Source of the DNA: Sphingomonas canadensis | GTDB lineage: Bacteria; Pseudomonadota; Alphaproteobacteria; Sphingomonadales; Sphingomonadaceae | DNA length: 64,000 nucleotides | Assembly (NCBI RefSeq): GCF_026013525.1 | Contig: NZ_JAPDRA010000003.1 | Location: 186,001 to 250,000 of the forward strand | Reading direction: 5' to 3' | Part shown: piece after piece, positions 45,995 through 55,166 of the stretch | Position numbering within the stretch: position 1 is the stretch's first letter | How the letters are laid out: every line of letters starts with the position of its first letter | Position numbers and translations under genes: made by a program | The notes under the pieces: model-generated | What the model was told of the DNA's origin: nothing | Databases searched by the model: none | Seen by the model: only the letters and a program-made list of their open reading frames with translations

Positions 45995-46678
45995 ATGCGA
46001 GACTGGTTCCGCCGCCGCTACCTCGATCTGCTCGGTTCGATCTACATCTACAACGAGCATCGGGGCTATACGAGCATCGACCGGGTGCTCCAGGCCGTGC
46101 GCGCGCGCGATTCCGGAAATCATGCGCTGATCGCCGCGATCGAGAAGCACCGCGCCGACGAGCGCAAACATTACATGATGTTCAAGCGCTGGTTCGAGCT
46201 GCAGGGCCGCAAGCCGCTGTATGTCGATCGCACCTGCGGGCATATCGACCGTTTCGTCGAGATCATGTTCCGCCGCACCATCGACGATCTGGATACCCGC
46301 GCGGTGATCGCCGACGACGCGCTGTTCGAAAAGCTGTGCCGCGTCATCTCGCTCACCGAACAGCGCGGCTATCGCCAGGTGGAGATATTGCTGCGCCACC
46401 CCGCGGTGCGGACCGACAAGGCGCTGGTGCGCATCTTCGAGGTGATCGAGAAGGACGAGCCCAGCCACTGGGCGCCCTATGACGGCTGGCTGCGCGCCAA
46501 CGGCAGGCGCGAGCCCAAATGGTGGGAGCGCCGGATCGACGACTTCATCCATTCGGAACTGCTGTTCCTGAAGCTGCCGGCGTTGTTCCTCAACCCCTGG
46601 CTCCGCCGCCGCACCGATTGGGCGGACGAACATGACGCCGCCGCCCTTCCGGCCGAGGCGCTGCCCGCGGGGGCGTAG
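45995..46678 (+). CDS. Ferritin-like diiron domain protein
   Basis: 227-residue helical protein. Two matching units each contain a glutamate helix plus an ExxH helix: E in YIYNEHRGYTSID with ERKH in HRADERKHYMMF, and E in SLTEQRGYRQVE with EPSH in EKDEPSHWAPYD. This E...E-x-x-H twice pattern is the signature of a ferritin-like diiron four-helix bundle (oxidase, hydroxylase or rubrerythrin relatives). The substrate is unknown. The start at 45995 is chosen because the conserved MRDWFRRRYLDLLGSIYI begins there. Its TAG stop coincides with the first bases of the palindromic repeat that follows. Confidence 0.75.
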   Translation: MRDWFRRRYLDLLGSIYIYNEHRGYTSIDRVLQAVRARDSGNHALIAAIEKHRADERKHYMMFKRWFELQGRKPLYVDRTCGHIDRFVEIMFRRTIDDLDTRAVIADDALFEKLCRVISLTEQRGYRQVEILLRHPAVRTDKALVRIFEVIEKDEPSHWAPYDGWLRANGRREPKWWERRIDDFIHSELLFLKLPALFLNPWLRRRTDWADEHDAAALPAEALPAGA

Positions 46679-46788
46679 AGTCTGTCCGCCTTTGGCGGAA
46701 TCGGCACCGGCCCGTTCCCCCACCCGGCCGCCCATAGAATATACTGCCGTTGGGTGGCTTGGTGAGGGAGCGGGCCGGTGCTGACTCC
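46676..46788. repeat. TAG-ended palindromic repeat, copy 2
   Basis: Starts TAGAGTCTGTCC at 46676 (the TAG is also the stop codon of the ferritin-like gene) and continues GCCTTTGGCGGAATC as in copy 1. Arms: 46703-46734 (GGCACCGGCCCGTT...) and 46751-46782, imperfect. The loop contains ATACTGCCG, shared with the copy at 53293-53367. The right outer end (GACTCC) is degenerate compared with copy 1. Confidence 0.75.
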
Positions 46789-46870
46789 AAGGGTGTTCTC
46801 CCGTTTCGCCGACGTGGCGCGGGGAGACAGGGGAGGGCCGGGGGCTCGCGCCGCCCGGCCCTGGGCACCT

Positions 46871-46987
46871 CAGGAACCAAATCCTCCGTGCCGTGCGCCG
46901 CAGGAACCAAATCCTCGGTGCGCTGCCTCTTTCGCCCGAACCCGGTTTCGGGGCAATTGAGTCATTCTACGATGAGTCATTCTACGG
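46871..46987 (+). repeat. Two short tandem direct repeats ahead of the epimerase-like gene
   Basis: A 20-bp unit CAGGAACCAAATCCTCNGTG occurs at 46871-46890 and 46901-46920 (one mismatch, 30-bp period). A 15-bp unit TGAGTCATTCTACGA occurs at 46958-46972 and nearly again at 46973-46987. The second pair ends 8 bp before the start codon at 46995. They may be regulatory sites or traces of slippage. The rest of the 316-bp intergenic space holds only the repeat copy above. Confidence 0.6.
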
Positions 46988-46994
46988 AGTCCGC

Positions 46995-47984
46995 ATGCGT
47001 ATCCTTTTGACCGGTTCCTCGGGCTGGCTGGGCCGTTATCTGGCGCCGATGCTGCGTGCGGCGGGGCATGCGGTGACCGGGCTGGACGTGGCGCCGGGCG
47101 CCGGCACGCAGGTGATCGGATCGGTCGCCGATTGCGCGCTGGTGGACCGGGTCTTCGCCGAGCACGGGATCGAGGCGGTGATCCACGCCGGCGCGCTGCA
47201 CAAGCCCGATATCGTCCGCTATCCGGCGCAGACCTTCGTCGATGTCAACGTCAGCGGCACGCTCAACCTGCTCGAAGCCGCGGCGGCCGCGGGGCACGAC
47301 CGGTTCGTATTCACCTCCACCACCTCGCTGATGATCTCCGAGGCGATCCGTGAGGAGCGCGGCGACGCCGCGGTGTGGCTCGACGAGACCAGCGGGCCGC
47401 TGGCGCCACGCAACATCTATGGCGTCACCAAGCTCGCGGCCGAGAATCTCTGCCGCCTGGCGTGGCGCGAGCAGGGGCTGGCCTGCATGGTGCTGCGCAC
47501 GGGCCGCTTCTTCCCGGAGGACGACGACACCCATCGCGAGCTGACCGGCGACAATATGAAGGCCAACGAGTTCCTCAATCGCCGCCTGACGGTGGAGGAT
47601 GCGGCGCGGGCGCATATCGTGGCGCTGGAACGCGCGCCGGAACTGGGGTTCGGCGTCTTCGTGCTCTCGGCGCCCACGCCCTTCGTGCGGGAGGATTGCG
47701 CGGCGCTGAAGGCAGATGCGCCCGCGGTGATCGCACGATACTTCCCCGATGCGGCGGCGCTCTATGCCGCGCGGGGCTGGCAGCTTCCGGACTCGATCGG
47801 CCGGGTCTATGACGCGGGCCACGCCGAACGGGTGCTGGGCTTCCGCTGCGAGACGGGCTTTGCCGAGGTGCTGGCGGCGCTGCGCGGCGGCGGGCCGATG
47901 CCCTTCGCGCACGATCCGGCCTATGTCTCGCCCAAGGAAGCCGGCCCGGTGTCGGCACGGCTTACACCTGAGGCATGCGGTTAA
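46995..47984 (+). CDS. NAD(P)-dependent sugar epimerase/dehydratase-like protein
   Basis: 329-residue extended-SDR protein. The Rossmann motif is MRILLTGSSGWLGRYLAPML, followed by VIHAGALHKPDIVRYPAQTFVDVNVSGTLNLLEAAAAAG, a Ser/Thr-rich strand (FVFTSTTSLM) and the catalytic YGVTKLAAE (Y-x3-K). It belongs to the NAD-dependent epimerase/dehydratase family, with substrate not identifiable. Downstream is a 216-bp spacer before the next gene, within which I see no gene. Confidence 0.9.
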   Translation: MRILLTGSSGWLGRYLAPMLRAAGHAVTGLDVAPGAGTQVIGSVADCALVDRVFAEHGIEAVIHAGALHKPDIVRYPAQTFVDVNVSGTLNLLEAAAAAGHDRFVFTSTTSLMISEAIREERGDAAVWLDETSGPLAPRNIYGVTKLAAENLCRLAWREQGLACMVLRTGRFFPEDDDTHRELTGDNMKANEFLNRRLTVEDAARAHIVALERAPELGFGVFVLSAPTPFVREDCAALKADAPAVIARYFPDAAALYAARGWQLPDSIGRVYDAGHAERVLGFRCETGFAEVLAALRGGGPMPFAHDPAYVSPKEAGPVSARLTPEACG

Positions 47985-48200
47985 CGGCCGTACACCATCG
48001 CAAGCCGCGGGAAACCGCGATCCGGCACGGCTGGCACGCGGCCTGCATAGTTTCAGGCACCCCGAGCGTTGATTGCTTCATAGGGCGGGGCGCCGCTTCG
48101 TAACGGTCTCGCGGCGACCCGCCCACCCGGGGTTCCCCTTTCCGGCAACCACATCCCATGTTAGCCCTTCGCCTACGCATGGGCTGGCAGGGGGTGCCCG

Positions 48201-49385
48201 ATGGACAATGTTCCGGCGACGGTGACACAGGGCCAGGCGCCAGCACGGCGCGGCGGCGCGCTCGACAAGGTTAAACAGGGCACGCTGCGCGCGCTGGGCA
48301 AGGTCCGCAGCGAGGCGGGCGAGGCGATCGAGGCCGCGGGCGTATCGGTGGAGCGGCTGCACCGGCGGCTGATCCTGGTCGCGGCCGGCCTGTTGCTGAT
48401 GATCTTCCTGGGCGCGCTCGCACGGTCGCTGGGCGCGGCCTGGATCAACTATGTGCTGATCGCGCTGTTCGGGCTGGGGGCGCTCTATGCCTTCGTCCAG
48501 CCGTGGCATGTCGCGGGCATCCTGGCGCTGGGCGGCGGCGTGGCGCTGGCGCGCGACATGGGGACGGCGGGCGGCGCGCTGCTCGGCTATGCGAAGCTGC
48601 TGGGGCGCGTGTTCCTGGCGCTGCTGATCCCGCTGCTGCTGTTCGCGCTGGCGCCGGGGGATGCCTCGCTGGCCTCCTCGCTGCCGTTCGTGGTGCTGGC
48701 GCCGGTGGTGGTGCTGGCGATGTGGCTGTTCGGCCGGATCGCGCCGGGGGTGGAGAAGTTCCTGTTCGTGGCGCTGCCGATGGCGGCGCTGCTGATATCG
48801 GTGGTCAACATGCTGATCCCGGAGCGGATGCTGGCCGCGCTGGGCGTGCCCGCCTGGCTGCGCACCGCGCGGCCGCAGGACGACGAACTGGCGCGGCTGG
48901 AAAGCGCCATCGAGCGCCGCAAGAACGAGCAGCGCGCCGCCCAGCTCCGCGAGATCCGCCGCAAGATCGAGACGGGCGAGGCGCTGAGCGCCGCCGACGA
49001 AGCCGTGGTCGCCGCCGCCAAGCAGGATCGCGTGACGCTGACCGGCTGGATCGACGGCCAGCTAAAGGCGCTGAGCGACAAGCTGGGCAGCAGCGGCCAG
49101 GCCGCCGCCGCGCCAAAGGCGCCGCCGCTGCCGCCGCCCGGCACGGTGGCGATCCCCGACCGGGGCTGGTCGACGGGCGTGGCGGTGCCCGCCGGATTCC
49201 GCCTGTGCCAGTCCAGCAACGCGCGGGTGCAATGCCATGCCAGCGGCGCCGCGCCGGGCGTGTGGCGCGATGCGGCGCAGTGCGGCACGGTGCCGGTGGA
49301 CGCGATGCGCTTCCGCAGCAAGGCGCGCGGCTTCGCGCTGTCCTACAGCTTCGTGGCGGCGGGAAGCGCGTGCCCGTCCCGATAG
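48201..49385 (+). CDS. Hypothetical multi-pass membrane protein
   Basis: 394-residue protein with seven or so hydrophobic helices between residues about 55 and 215, then a cytoplasmic or periplasmic helical region (ELARLESAIERRKNEQRAAQ and QLREIRRKIETGEAL) and a C-terminal domain of about 90 residues with several cysteines (FRLCQSSNARVQCHASG, AAQCGTV, GSACPSR) that may form disulfides. No family recognised. A possible role in the envelope is only inferred. It is preceded by CAGGGGGTG near 48195. The 3' side faces the convergent grxD. Confidence 0.78.
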   Translation: MDNVPATVTQGQAPARRGGALDKVKQGTLRALGKVRSEAGEAIEAAGVSVERLHRRLILVAAGLLLMIFLGALARSLGAAWINYVLIALFGLGALYAFVQPWHVAGILALGGGVALARDMGTAGGALLGYAKLLGRVFLALLIPLLLFALAPGDASLASSLPFVVLAPVVVLAMWLFGRIAPGVEKFLFVALPMAALLISVVNMLIPERMLAALGVPAWLRTARPQDDELARLESAIERRKNEQRAAQLREIRRKIETGEALSAADEAVVAAAKQDRVTLTGWIDGQLKALSDKLGSSGQAAAAPKAPPLPPPGTVAIPDRGWSTGVAVPAGFRLCQSSNARVQCHASGAAPGVWRDAAQCGTVPVDAMRFRSKARGFALSYSFVAAGSACPSR

Positions 49386-49437
49386 GGCAAGGGGGCAGGC
49401 TAAAGGCGAACGGAGGAGGGGACGGCGCCCCGCCCAG

Positions 49438-49767
49438 TCAGGAGGCGGCGAGGCCCTTTTCGACGAACAGATCGGCCAATTCGCCGCTCTCGTACATCTC
49501 CATCATGATGTCCGATCCGCCGACGAACTCGCCCTTCACATAGAGCTGGGGAATCGTCGGCCAGTCCGAAAAGGCCTTGATGCCCTGGCGGACGCCCTGA
49601 TCCTGGAGCACGTCGACGCTCTCGAAATCCACGCCCATGTGGTTGAGGATCGCCACGGCACGGCTGGAAAAGCCGCATTGCGGGAACAGCGGGCTGCCCT
49701 TCATGAACAGCAGCACATCGTTGCCGTCCACCAGCGCCTGGATACGGCTCTGAACCTCGTCGCTCAC
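49438..49767 (-). CDS. grxD: Monothiol glutaredoxin, Grx4 family
   Basis: 109-residue CGFS-type glutaredoxin (C31 in [14 protein letters not shown]) that transfers or stores [2Fe-2S] clusters. [20 protein letters not shown] is the conserved glutathione-binding segment. It is followed downstream by nothing on this strand and is 4 bp from the BolA gene upstream. BolA and Grx4 form a known iron-sulfur sensing complex, and their adjacency here is consistent with that. Confidence 0.95.
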   Translation of the reverse strand: MSDEVQSRIQALVDGNDVLLFMKGSPLFPQCGFSSRAVAILNHMGVDFESVDVLQDQGVRQGIKAFSDWPTIPQLYVKGEFVGGSDIMMEMYESGELADLFVEKGLAAS

Positions 49768-49771
49768 GGCT

Positions 49772-50011
49772 TCACTCCTCGACTGGCGCTTCGGTGGTCA
49801 GTTGCAGCGCGTGGAGCACGCCGCCCATCCGGCCGCCCAGCGCGGCATAGACCGCCTGGTGCTGGCGCACGCGCGGCATGCCTTTGAACATCGGCGCCAC
49901 CACGCGGGCGGCATAATGATCGCCATCGCCTGCCAGATCGGTGATCTCGACCTGGGCGCCGGGGATGCCCGCGCGGATCAGCGCCTCGATCTCCTCGGCC
50001 GGCATCGGCAT
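49772..50011 (-). CDS. bolA: BolA family protein
   Basis: 79-residue BolA homologue, starting [20 protein letters not shown]. The conserved fold is seen in [40 protein letters not shown], with the cluster-binding histidine in [11 protein letters not shown] and a further one near VLHALQL. It binds the CGFS glutaredoxin encoded 4 bp downstream and influences iron homeostasis and cell shape. One base separates its start from the DUF1476 gene's stop, so the three genes form an operon. Confidence 0.93.
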   Translation of the reverse strand: MPMPAEEIEALIRAGIPGAQVEITDLAGDGDHYAARVVAPMFKGMPRVRQHQAVYAALGGRMGGVLHALQLTTEAPVEE

Positions 50012-50012
50012 G

Positions 50013-50336
50013 TTATTTGGATTCCATCATCTGGCGGCGGGCCTCGACCATCTGGGTCTCCAGCGCGCGGCGCACTTCCGCCTCGTCGGTCTCCACGCCG
50101 GCTGCGAGCAGGTCGCCCAGCAGCTTGCGGACCACGTCCTCGTCGCCGGCCTCTTCGAAATCGGCCTGGACCACCGCCTTGGCATAGGCGTCGGTCTCTT
50201 CCGGGGTCAGGCCCATCTTTTCCGCCGCCCACTGGCCCACCAGCCGGTTGCGCCGCGCGGTGACGCGGAAGGCCATTTCCTCGTCGCGGGCGTATTTGGC
50301 TTCAAATGCGCGTTCGCGATCGTCGAAAGTGGTCAT
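50013..50336 (-). CDS. DUF1476 family protein (ATPase inhibitor zeta-like)
   Basis: 107-residue helical protein starting MTTFDDRERAFEAKYARDEE, the diagnostic opening of DUF1476, the alphaproteobacterial F1-ATPase inhibitor (zeta subunit) described in Paracoccus. VTARRNRLVGQWAAEKMGLTPEETDAYAKAVVQADFEE is also conserved. The N-terminal helix is thought to block rotation of F1 and prevent ATP hydrolysis. First gene of the operon with bolA and grxD. Confidence 0.92.
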   Translation of the reverse strand: MTTFDDRERAFEAKYARDEEMAFRVTARRNRLVGQWAAEKMGLTPEETDAYAKAVVQADFEEAGDEDVVRKLLGDLLAAGVETDEAEVRRALETQMVEARRQMMESK

Positions 50337-50516
50337 GTTCGGTTCCCTGTCTGGCGTTCGCGCCCGAGATAGGGGGGCGGCCCGGGCAAGGCAAGCGCGG
50401 GCGCTGCCCGTCCGTGCGATTGACGCAGCCGGTGGCGGGGGCGATAGCTGCGTGCGCTCGATCTGCCGCCGGCCCGCGCGGCGGGCGCTGCCCTCCTTTC
50501 AATCCCAGGAGAACCG

Positions 50517-51443
50517 ATGCCGCCGCAGGAAACGCCACCGCCAGCCTTCGCGCCAGCGCCCGCCAGCGATCCCTCGCCGCTGTGGCGCACGCTGTATCCC
50601 GGCTTTCGCAACGAGCGGATCGCCACCAGCGGCGCGGAGATCAACTTGGTCGCGGGTGGCTCCGGCCCGCCGTTGCTGATGCTGCACGGGGCGCCGGATT
50701 CGCTGATCACCTGGCACCGGATCGCCAACGATCTGGCCCGCGATCACACGGTCGTGCTGGCCGATCTGCGCGGCTATGGCGATTCCAGCAAGCCGGACGG
50801 CGGCCCCGATCATTCGGCCTATTCCAAACGGCCGATGGCGTTGGACGGTGTGGAGGTGATGGCGGCGCTTGGCTTCGATCGCTTCGCGGTGGTCGGCCAT
50901 GATCGCGGCGCGCGCGTGGCGCGGCGGATGGCGCTCGACCATCCGGAGAAGGTGGCGAAGCTGGCCGTGCTGGACATCGTGCCCGAACATTATCTGTACA
51001 GCCACGTCACGCTGGGCTTCGTGCGCGGATATTGGCACTGGTTCAGCTTCTTGAGGGCCGCGCCCGTCCCGGAGGAGGAGGTGCTGGCGCGCTACACCGC
51101 CGCCGCGGCGAAGGCGGAGGGCGAAATCGCGCGGGAGGCCTACCGCCACCGCGTCAACCCGGCGATGATCCATGCGATGTGCGAGGATTATCGCGCCTCC
51201 GCCTCAGTGGATCTGGTGCTGGATCATCAGGATATCGCGGCGGGGCGGAAGATCGGCTGTCCCTTGCTCGCGCTGTGGGCGGCCAAGGGGCTCTATCCGC
51301 GGCTGTTCGACGATGTGCTGGGCATCTGGCGGGACGAAGGCACCGATGTGCGCGGCCGCGCGCTGCCCGATGCCTCTCACAACCTGCAGGAAAGCGATCC
51401 GGAGGGTACGCTGCGCGAGCTGCGGGCGTTCCTGGCGGAATAA
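50517..51443 (+). CDS. Alpha/beta hydrolase, haloacetate dehalogenase-like
   Basis: 308-residue alpha/beta hydrolase. The nucleophile elbow GHDRGARVARRMALDHP has an aspartate (D129), as in haloalkanoate and epoxide hydrolases. The oxyanion HGAPDSLITWHRI, DLRGYGDSSKP and YWHWFSFL fit the fluoro/haloacetate dehalogenase group, and H288 in DASHNLQ is the likely catalytic base. Hydrolysis of a halogenated acid or related ester is inferred; the substrate is unknown. The start MPPQETPPPAFAPA is proline-rich and may be a little long; AGGAGAACC precedes 50517. Confidence 0.88.
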   Translation: MPPQETPPPAFAPAPASDPSPLWRTLYPGFRNERIATSGAEINLVAGGSGPPLLMLHGAPDSLITWHRIANDLARDHTVVLADLRGYGDSSKPDGGPDHSAYSKRPMALDGVEVMAALGFDRFAVVGHDRGARVARRMALDHPEKVAKLAVLDIVPEHYLYSHVTLGFVRGYWHWFSFLRAAPVPEEEVLARYTAAAAKAEGEIAREAYRHRVNPAMIHAMCEDYRASASVDLVLDHQDIAAGRKIGCPLLALWAAKGLYPRLFDDVLGIWRDEGTDVRGRALPDASHNLQESDPEGTLRELRAFLAE

Positions 51444-51486
51444 TGTGGCTGGCCGGCCCGGCGCGTGCCGAGCCGGCATTCGGCCG

Positions 51487-52488
51487 TCAGTTCGCCACCT
51501 GCACCACCAGCTTGCCGATCGCCTGGCGCGCGGCCATCTTCGCGATGGCCTGGCCGCCATCGGCGAAGGGGAAGACCTGGGTCACCTTGGGCGCGATGCG
51601 GCCTTCCTCCCACAGGCGGAAGAGATGCTCGACATGCGCCTGGTTCGCTGCCGGATCGCGCGCGGCGAAGGCGCCCCAGAACACGCCGCACACGTCGCAG
51701 CTCTTGAGCAGCGTCAGGTTGAGCGGCAGCCGGGGGATGCCCGCCGGGAAGCCGACGACCAGATAGCGGCCCTCCCAGGCGATGGCGCGCAGCGCAGGCT
51801 CGGCATAGTCGCCGCCGACCGGATCGTAGATCACGTCCGCGCCCGCGGGGCCTACGGCGGCCTTGAAGGCGTCCGCCAGCGCCTTCGATTGATCCTTGTC
51901 GAACGGCGCGCGGGGATAGACGATCGTTTCGTCCGCGCCCGCCGCCCGCGCCGCCGCGGCCTTTTCCTCCGAGGAGACGGCGGCGACCACGCGCGCGCCG
52001 AACGCCTTGCCAAGCTCGATCGCCGCCAGCCCCACGCCGCCCGCCGCGCCCAGCACCAGCAGCGTCTGCCCGGCCTGCAAATGCCCGCGATCGAGCAATG
52101 CGTGGATGGTGGTGGCATAGGTGAGGAGCAGCGCCGAGCCCTCCGCGAAGCTGCGTCCTTCGGGCAGGCGATATGCGCGCGCGGCGTCCACCGCCACCTT
52201 CTCGCATAGTCCGCCGTTGCCGATCACCGCGATGATCCGGTCGCCCGGCGCCCAGCCGGTGACGCCTTCGCCCACCGCCTCGACCACGCCCGCGATCTCG
52301 CCTCCGGGTGCGAAGGGGCGGGGCGGCTTGAACTGATATTTGTCCTCGATGATCAGGACATCGGGATAGTTGATCGCGCAGGCCTTCACCGCGACGAGGA
52401 GCTGGCCTCGGCCCGCCGCGGGCTCGGTGATGTCCTGAAGGCTTAGAGTTTCAGGTCCGCCCGGATCCTGCGACAGCAAAGCCTTCAT
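51487..52488 (-). CDS. NADPH:quinone oxidoreductase family protein (zinc-independent MDR)
   Basis: 333-residue medium-chain reductase. It has the catalytic/cofactor domains with [31 protein letters not shown]-like ([12 protein letters not shown]), and the NADPH motif [26 protein letters not shown]. It lacks the zinc-binding cysteines. Probably reduces quinones or enones. Its first 38 bp overlap the end of leuD, so it is transcribed with leuD. Confidence 0.92.
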   Translation of the reverse strand: MKALLSQDPGGPETLSLQDITEPAAGRGQLLVAVKACAINYPDVLIIEDKYQFKPPRPFAPGGEIAGVVEAVGEGVTGWAPGDRIIAVIGNGGLCEKVAVDAARAYRLPEGRSFAEGSALLLTYATTIHALLDRGHLQAGQTLLVLGAAGGVGLAAIELGKAFGARVVAAVSSEEKAAAARAAGADETIVYPRAPFDKDQSKALADAFKAAVGPAGADVIYDPVGGDYAEPALRAIAWEGRYLVVGFPAGIPRLPLNLTLLKSCDVCGVFWGAFAARDPAANQAHVEHLFRLWEEGRIAPKVTQVFPFADGGQAIAKMAARQAIGKLVVQVAN

Positions 52489-53080
52489 TCCCGCCTCCCT
52501 CCATGACGAACGGCCGCGATTGCGTGGCGGCCGTTTCGAATTTCGAAATCGCGGTATCTCTTGCCAGCGTCAGGCCGATCTCGTCCAGCCCCTGCATCAG
52601 GCAATCCCTGCGGAAGGGGTCAAGCGCGAAGGGGAAACGGTCCTGGAACGGCGTGGTTACGGTCATGGTCTCCAGATCGACGGTGATCTCGTCGGTCTTC
52701 GCCACTTCCACCAGCCGGTCGATCGCCTCCTGGGGCAGGACGACCGTGACGATGCCGTTCTTGAAGGCGTTGCCGGAGAAGATGTCGGAAAAGCTGGGCG
52801 CGATCACCGCCTTGATGCCCAGGTCCGCCAGCGCCCAGGCGGCATGCTCGCGGCTGGAGCCGCATCCGAAATTCTCGCCCGCGACCAGCACCGGGGCGCC
52901 GGCATAGCGCGGATCGTCGAACAGGTTGCCCGGTTCCGCGCGCACGCTTTCGAATGCGCCCTTGCCCAGCCCTTCGCGGCTGATGGTCTTCAGCCAATGG
53001 GCGGGGATGATGACGTCGGTGTCGATGTTCTTGGCGCCCCAGGGATAGGCGCGGCCTTCGACCTTGCGGACGGGTTCCAT
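52451..53080 (-). CDS. leuD: 3-isopropylmalate dehydratase small subunit
   Basis: 209-residue small subunit of isopropylmalate isomerase (leucine biosynthesis), partner of leu[32 protein letters not shown] and [22 protein letters not shown] are diagnostic. Its tail overlaps the following quinone reductase gene. leuC lies 472 bp upstream, with a repeat and a tiny gene between them. Confidence 0.96.
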   Translation of the reverse strand: MEPVRKVEGRAYPWGAKNIDTDVIIPAHWLKTISREGLGKGAFESVRAEPGNLFDDPRYAGAPVLVAGENFGCGSSREHAAWALADLGIKAVIAPSFSDIFSGNAFKNGIVTVVLPQEAIDRLVEVAKTDEITVDLETMTVTTPFQDRFPFALDPFRRDCLMQGLDEIGLTLARDTAISKFETAATQSRPFVMEGGGNEGFAVAGSGRT

Positions 53081-53292
53081 CGGCGGACAGGCTCCGAAAA
53101 GGCGCGGTGCCGGGCGGTTGTGCCCGGCCCTTGCGGGATCAGTTCAGCGGCCGCTTCCTGGCTGCGCCGCATCGTGCGGGGTCGGCGTGGCGCGTGCGGC
53201 GGAAGCGGCGCGCGTCCCCCTTAATCGCGCGGGCGGCGGATGCAAACGGGTTGCTGCGTCCGCGATCGCTTGGGCAAGGCAGATAGCGGTTT

Positions 53293-53367
53293 GGTGCCGG
53301 CCCGCTCCCCCACCGGGCCACCCACAGGATACTGCCGCTGGTAGGCCGGGTGGGGGAACGCCGGTGC
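53293..53367. repeat. Palindromic repeat, degenerate copy 3
   Basis: Left arm 53293-53324 begins GGTGCCGGCCCGCTCCCCC and right arm 53339-53367 begins TGGTAGGCCGGGTGGGGG, related to the arms at 9117-9196 and 46703-46782. ATACTGCCG lies in the loop as in copy 2. The TAG-type ends are not preserved. It lies in the leuC-leuD spacer. Confidence 0.65.
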
Positions 53368-53387
53368 GGAACCGGCAAGAAATGCGT

Positions 53388-53513
53388 TCAGTTCGCCGTG
53401 TTGCGCTGGGCGGGACGCTCGCTGGCGGCCATCGGAATCGAACTGGCATAGGCCGCGGCAAGGCCGCTGAGCACCGTGCCGACAATCAACGCAACCAACG
53501 CCTGCCGCATCAT
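53388..53513 (-). CDS. Small secreted or membrane peptide between leuC and leuD
   Basis: 41-residue ORF, MMRQALVALIVGTVLSGLAA followed by AYASSIPMAASERPAQRNTAN. It looks like a signal peptide or membrane anchor (hydrophobic residues 5-22, ASS cleavage-like) plus a short polar tail. AAGGGGGTC directly precedes the double ATG, an unusually strong ribosome-binding site for a frame this short. The stop is 20 bp from the repeat at 53367. Function unknown; could be a small protein of the leu operon or a chance ORF. Confidence 0.55.
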   Translation of the reverse strand: MMRQALVALIVGTVLSGLAAAYASSIPMAASERPAQRNTAN

Positions 53514-53552
53514 GACCCCCTTGGCTGCCGCCCGCCCGGTGGCGCGTCCCTG

Positions 53553-54986
53553 TTACGCCATCAGGTCCCGAACGTCGGTCAGCCTGCCCGTGACCGCCGC
53601 CGCGGCCGCCATTGCCGGCGACAACAGGTGCGTGCGTGCCCCAGGCCCCTGTCTTCCTACAAAATTCCGGTTGGAAGTAGAAGCACAACGTTCGCCCGCC
53701 GGCACCTTGTCCGGGTTCATCGCGAGACACATCGAGCAGCCGGGCTCGCGCCATTCGAATCCGGCTTCCAGGAAGATGCGGTCCAGCCCCTCGGCCTCGG
53801 CCTGGCGCTTCACCAGGCCGGAACCGGGGACGATCAGCGCCTGGCGGATGCGATCGGCGACATGGCGGCCCTTCACCACCGCGGCGGCGGCGCGCAGATC
53901 CTCGATCCGGCTGTTGGTGCAGGATCCGATGAAGACATGCTCTACCGGGATGTCCTGCATCGCCGTGCCGGGGGTGAGGCCCATATAGTCGAGCGACTTG
54001 CGCGCGGCGGCGCGCTTGGCGGGATCGGCGAAGCTCTCCGGATCGGGCACGGCGCCGGTGATCGCCACCACATCCTCCGGGCTGGTGCCCCAGGTGAGCG
54101 AAGGGGCGATATCGGTGGCGTCCAGCGTCACCACCGCGTCGTATCGCGCGCCGGCATCGCTCGGCAGCGAGCGCCAATAGGCGACGGCGCGGTCCCACGC
54201 CTCGCCCGCGGGCGCCATCGGGCGGCCCTTCAGATAGGCGAAGGTCGTCTCGTCCGGCGCGATCAGCCCGGCACGGGCGCCGCCCTCAATCGACATGTTC
54301 GATACGGTCAGCCGCCCCTCGACCGACATCTCGCGGATCACCGATCCGGTATATTCGATCACATGGCCGGTGCCGCCCGCCGCGCCGATCCGGCCGATGA
54401 TCGCCAGGATCACGTCCTTGGGGCCAACGCCATGGCCCAGCGTGCCGTCGACGCGGACCTCCATCGTCTTCGACTGGCGCAGCAGCAGCGTCTGGGTGGC
54501 CAGCACATGCTCCACCTCGCTGGTGCCGATGCCGAAGGCCAGCGCCCCCAGCGCGCCATGCGCGGAGGTGTGGCTGTCGCCGCACACCAGCGTGGTGCCC
54601 GGCAGCGTGAAGCCCTGTTCCGGGCCGATCACATGGACGATGCCCTGCCGCGCGTCGGTCGCCTCGATATAGCGGACGCCGAACTCGGCGGTGTTGCGGC
54701 GGAGCGCGGCGAGCTGGTTCGCGCTCTCCGGATCGGCGATCGGCAGCAGATTGCCCGCCGCATCGGTGCGCGCGGTGGTGGGAAGGTTATGGTCCGGCAC
54801 CGCGAGCGTCAGCTCCGGGCGGCGCACCGGGCGGCCCGCGGCGCGAAGCCCCTCGAACGCCTGGGGGCTGGTCACCTCATGGACGAGGTGGCGGTCGATA
54901 TAGATCAGGCACGTGCCGTCGTCGCGGCGCTCGACGACATGATCGTCCCAGATCTTCTGATAGAGGGTGCGGGGTCCGTTCGCCAT
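53553..54986 (-). CDS. leuC: 3-isopropylmalate dehydratase large subunit
   Basis: 477-residue aconitase-family subunit with a [4Fe-4S] cluster. It converts 2- to 3-isopropylmalate in leucine biosynthesis. The start [54 protein letters not shown] and cluster cysteines in IGSCTNSR (near residue 353) and [12 protein letters not shown] (near 416 and 419) are typical. The ATG at 54986 lacks an obvious Shine-Dalgarno. Upstream is the BlaI/M56 operon in the opposite direction. Confidence 0.96.
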   Translation of the reverse strand: MANGPRTLYQKIWDDHVVERRDDGTCLIYIDRHLVHEVTSPQAFEGLRAAGRPVRRPELTLAVPDHNLPTTARTDAAGNLLPIADPESANQLAALRRNTAEFGVRYIEATDARQGIVHVIGPEQGFTLPGTTLVCGDSHTSAHGALGALAFGIGTSEVEHVLATQTLLLRQSKTMEVRVDGTLGHGVGPKDVILAIIGRIGAAGGTGHVIEYTGSVIREMSVEGRLTVSNMSIEGGARAGLIAPDETTFAYLKGRPMAPAGEAWDRAVAYWRSLPSDAGARYDAVVTLDATDIAPSLTWGTSPEDVVAITGAVPDPESFADPAKRAAARKSLDYMGLTPGTAMQDIPVEHVFIGSCTNSRIEDLRAAAAVVKGRHVADRIRQALIVPGSGLVKRQAEAEGLDRIFLEAGFEWREPGCSMCLAMNPDKVPAGERCASTSNRNFVGRQGPGARTHLLSPAMAAAAAVTGRLTDVRDLMA

Positions 54987-55114
54987 GAGGGGCGATCTAG
55001 TCGAATCGTGCGCCGGGGCAAGCGGGCAGGCAAGATTTGTGCGGGCCGGCCCCGTGCGGCGCCTTGAGGGGCCGCAACCGCACCCGTCCCTTCGTTCATC
55101 CTCCATTCACCCGC

Positions 55115-55153
55115 TTGACTACAAGCGTAATCGTAACGATTACAGGTGTAGTC
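55115..55153. promoter_or_regulatory. BlaI operator and promoter
   Basis: A 37-bp imperfect palindrome at 55117-55153: outer GACTACA...TGTAGTC (perfect), inner GTAATCG...CGATTAC (perfect), around a central A, 15 of 18 arm positions matching. ACTACA/TGTAGT is the BlaI/MecI core. TTGACT at 55115 with GATTAC 17 bp later can be the promoter, so repressor binding would block it. The site lies 14 bp upstream of the BlaI start codon. Confidence 0.8.
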
Positions 55154-55166
55154 GAAGGGGATTCGG

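Noticed and set aside
46871-46920. A possible minimal CRISPR-like repeat pair
   Set aside because: Only two units, the spacer is 10 bp, and there are no cas genes. Best described as a tandem direct repeat.
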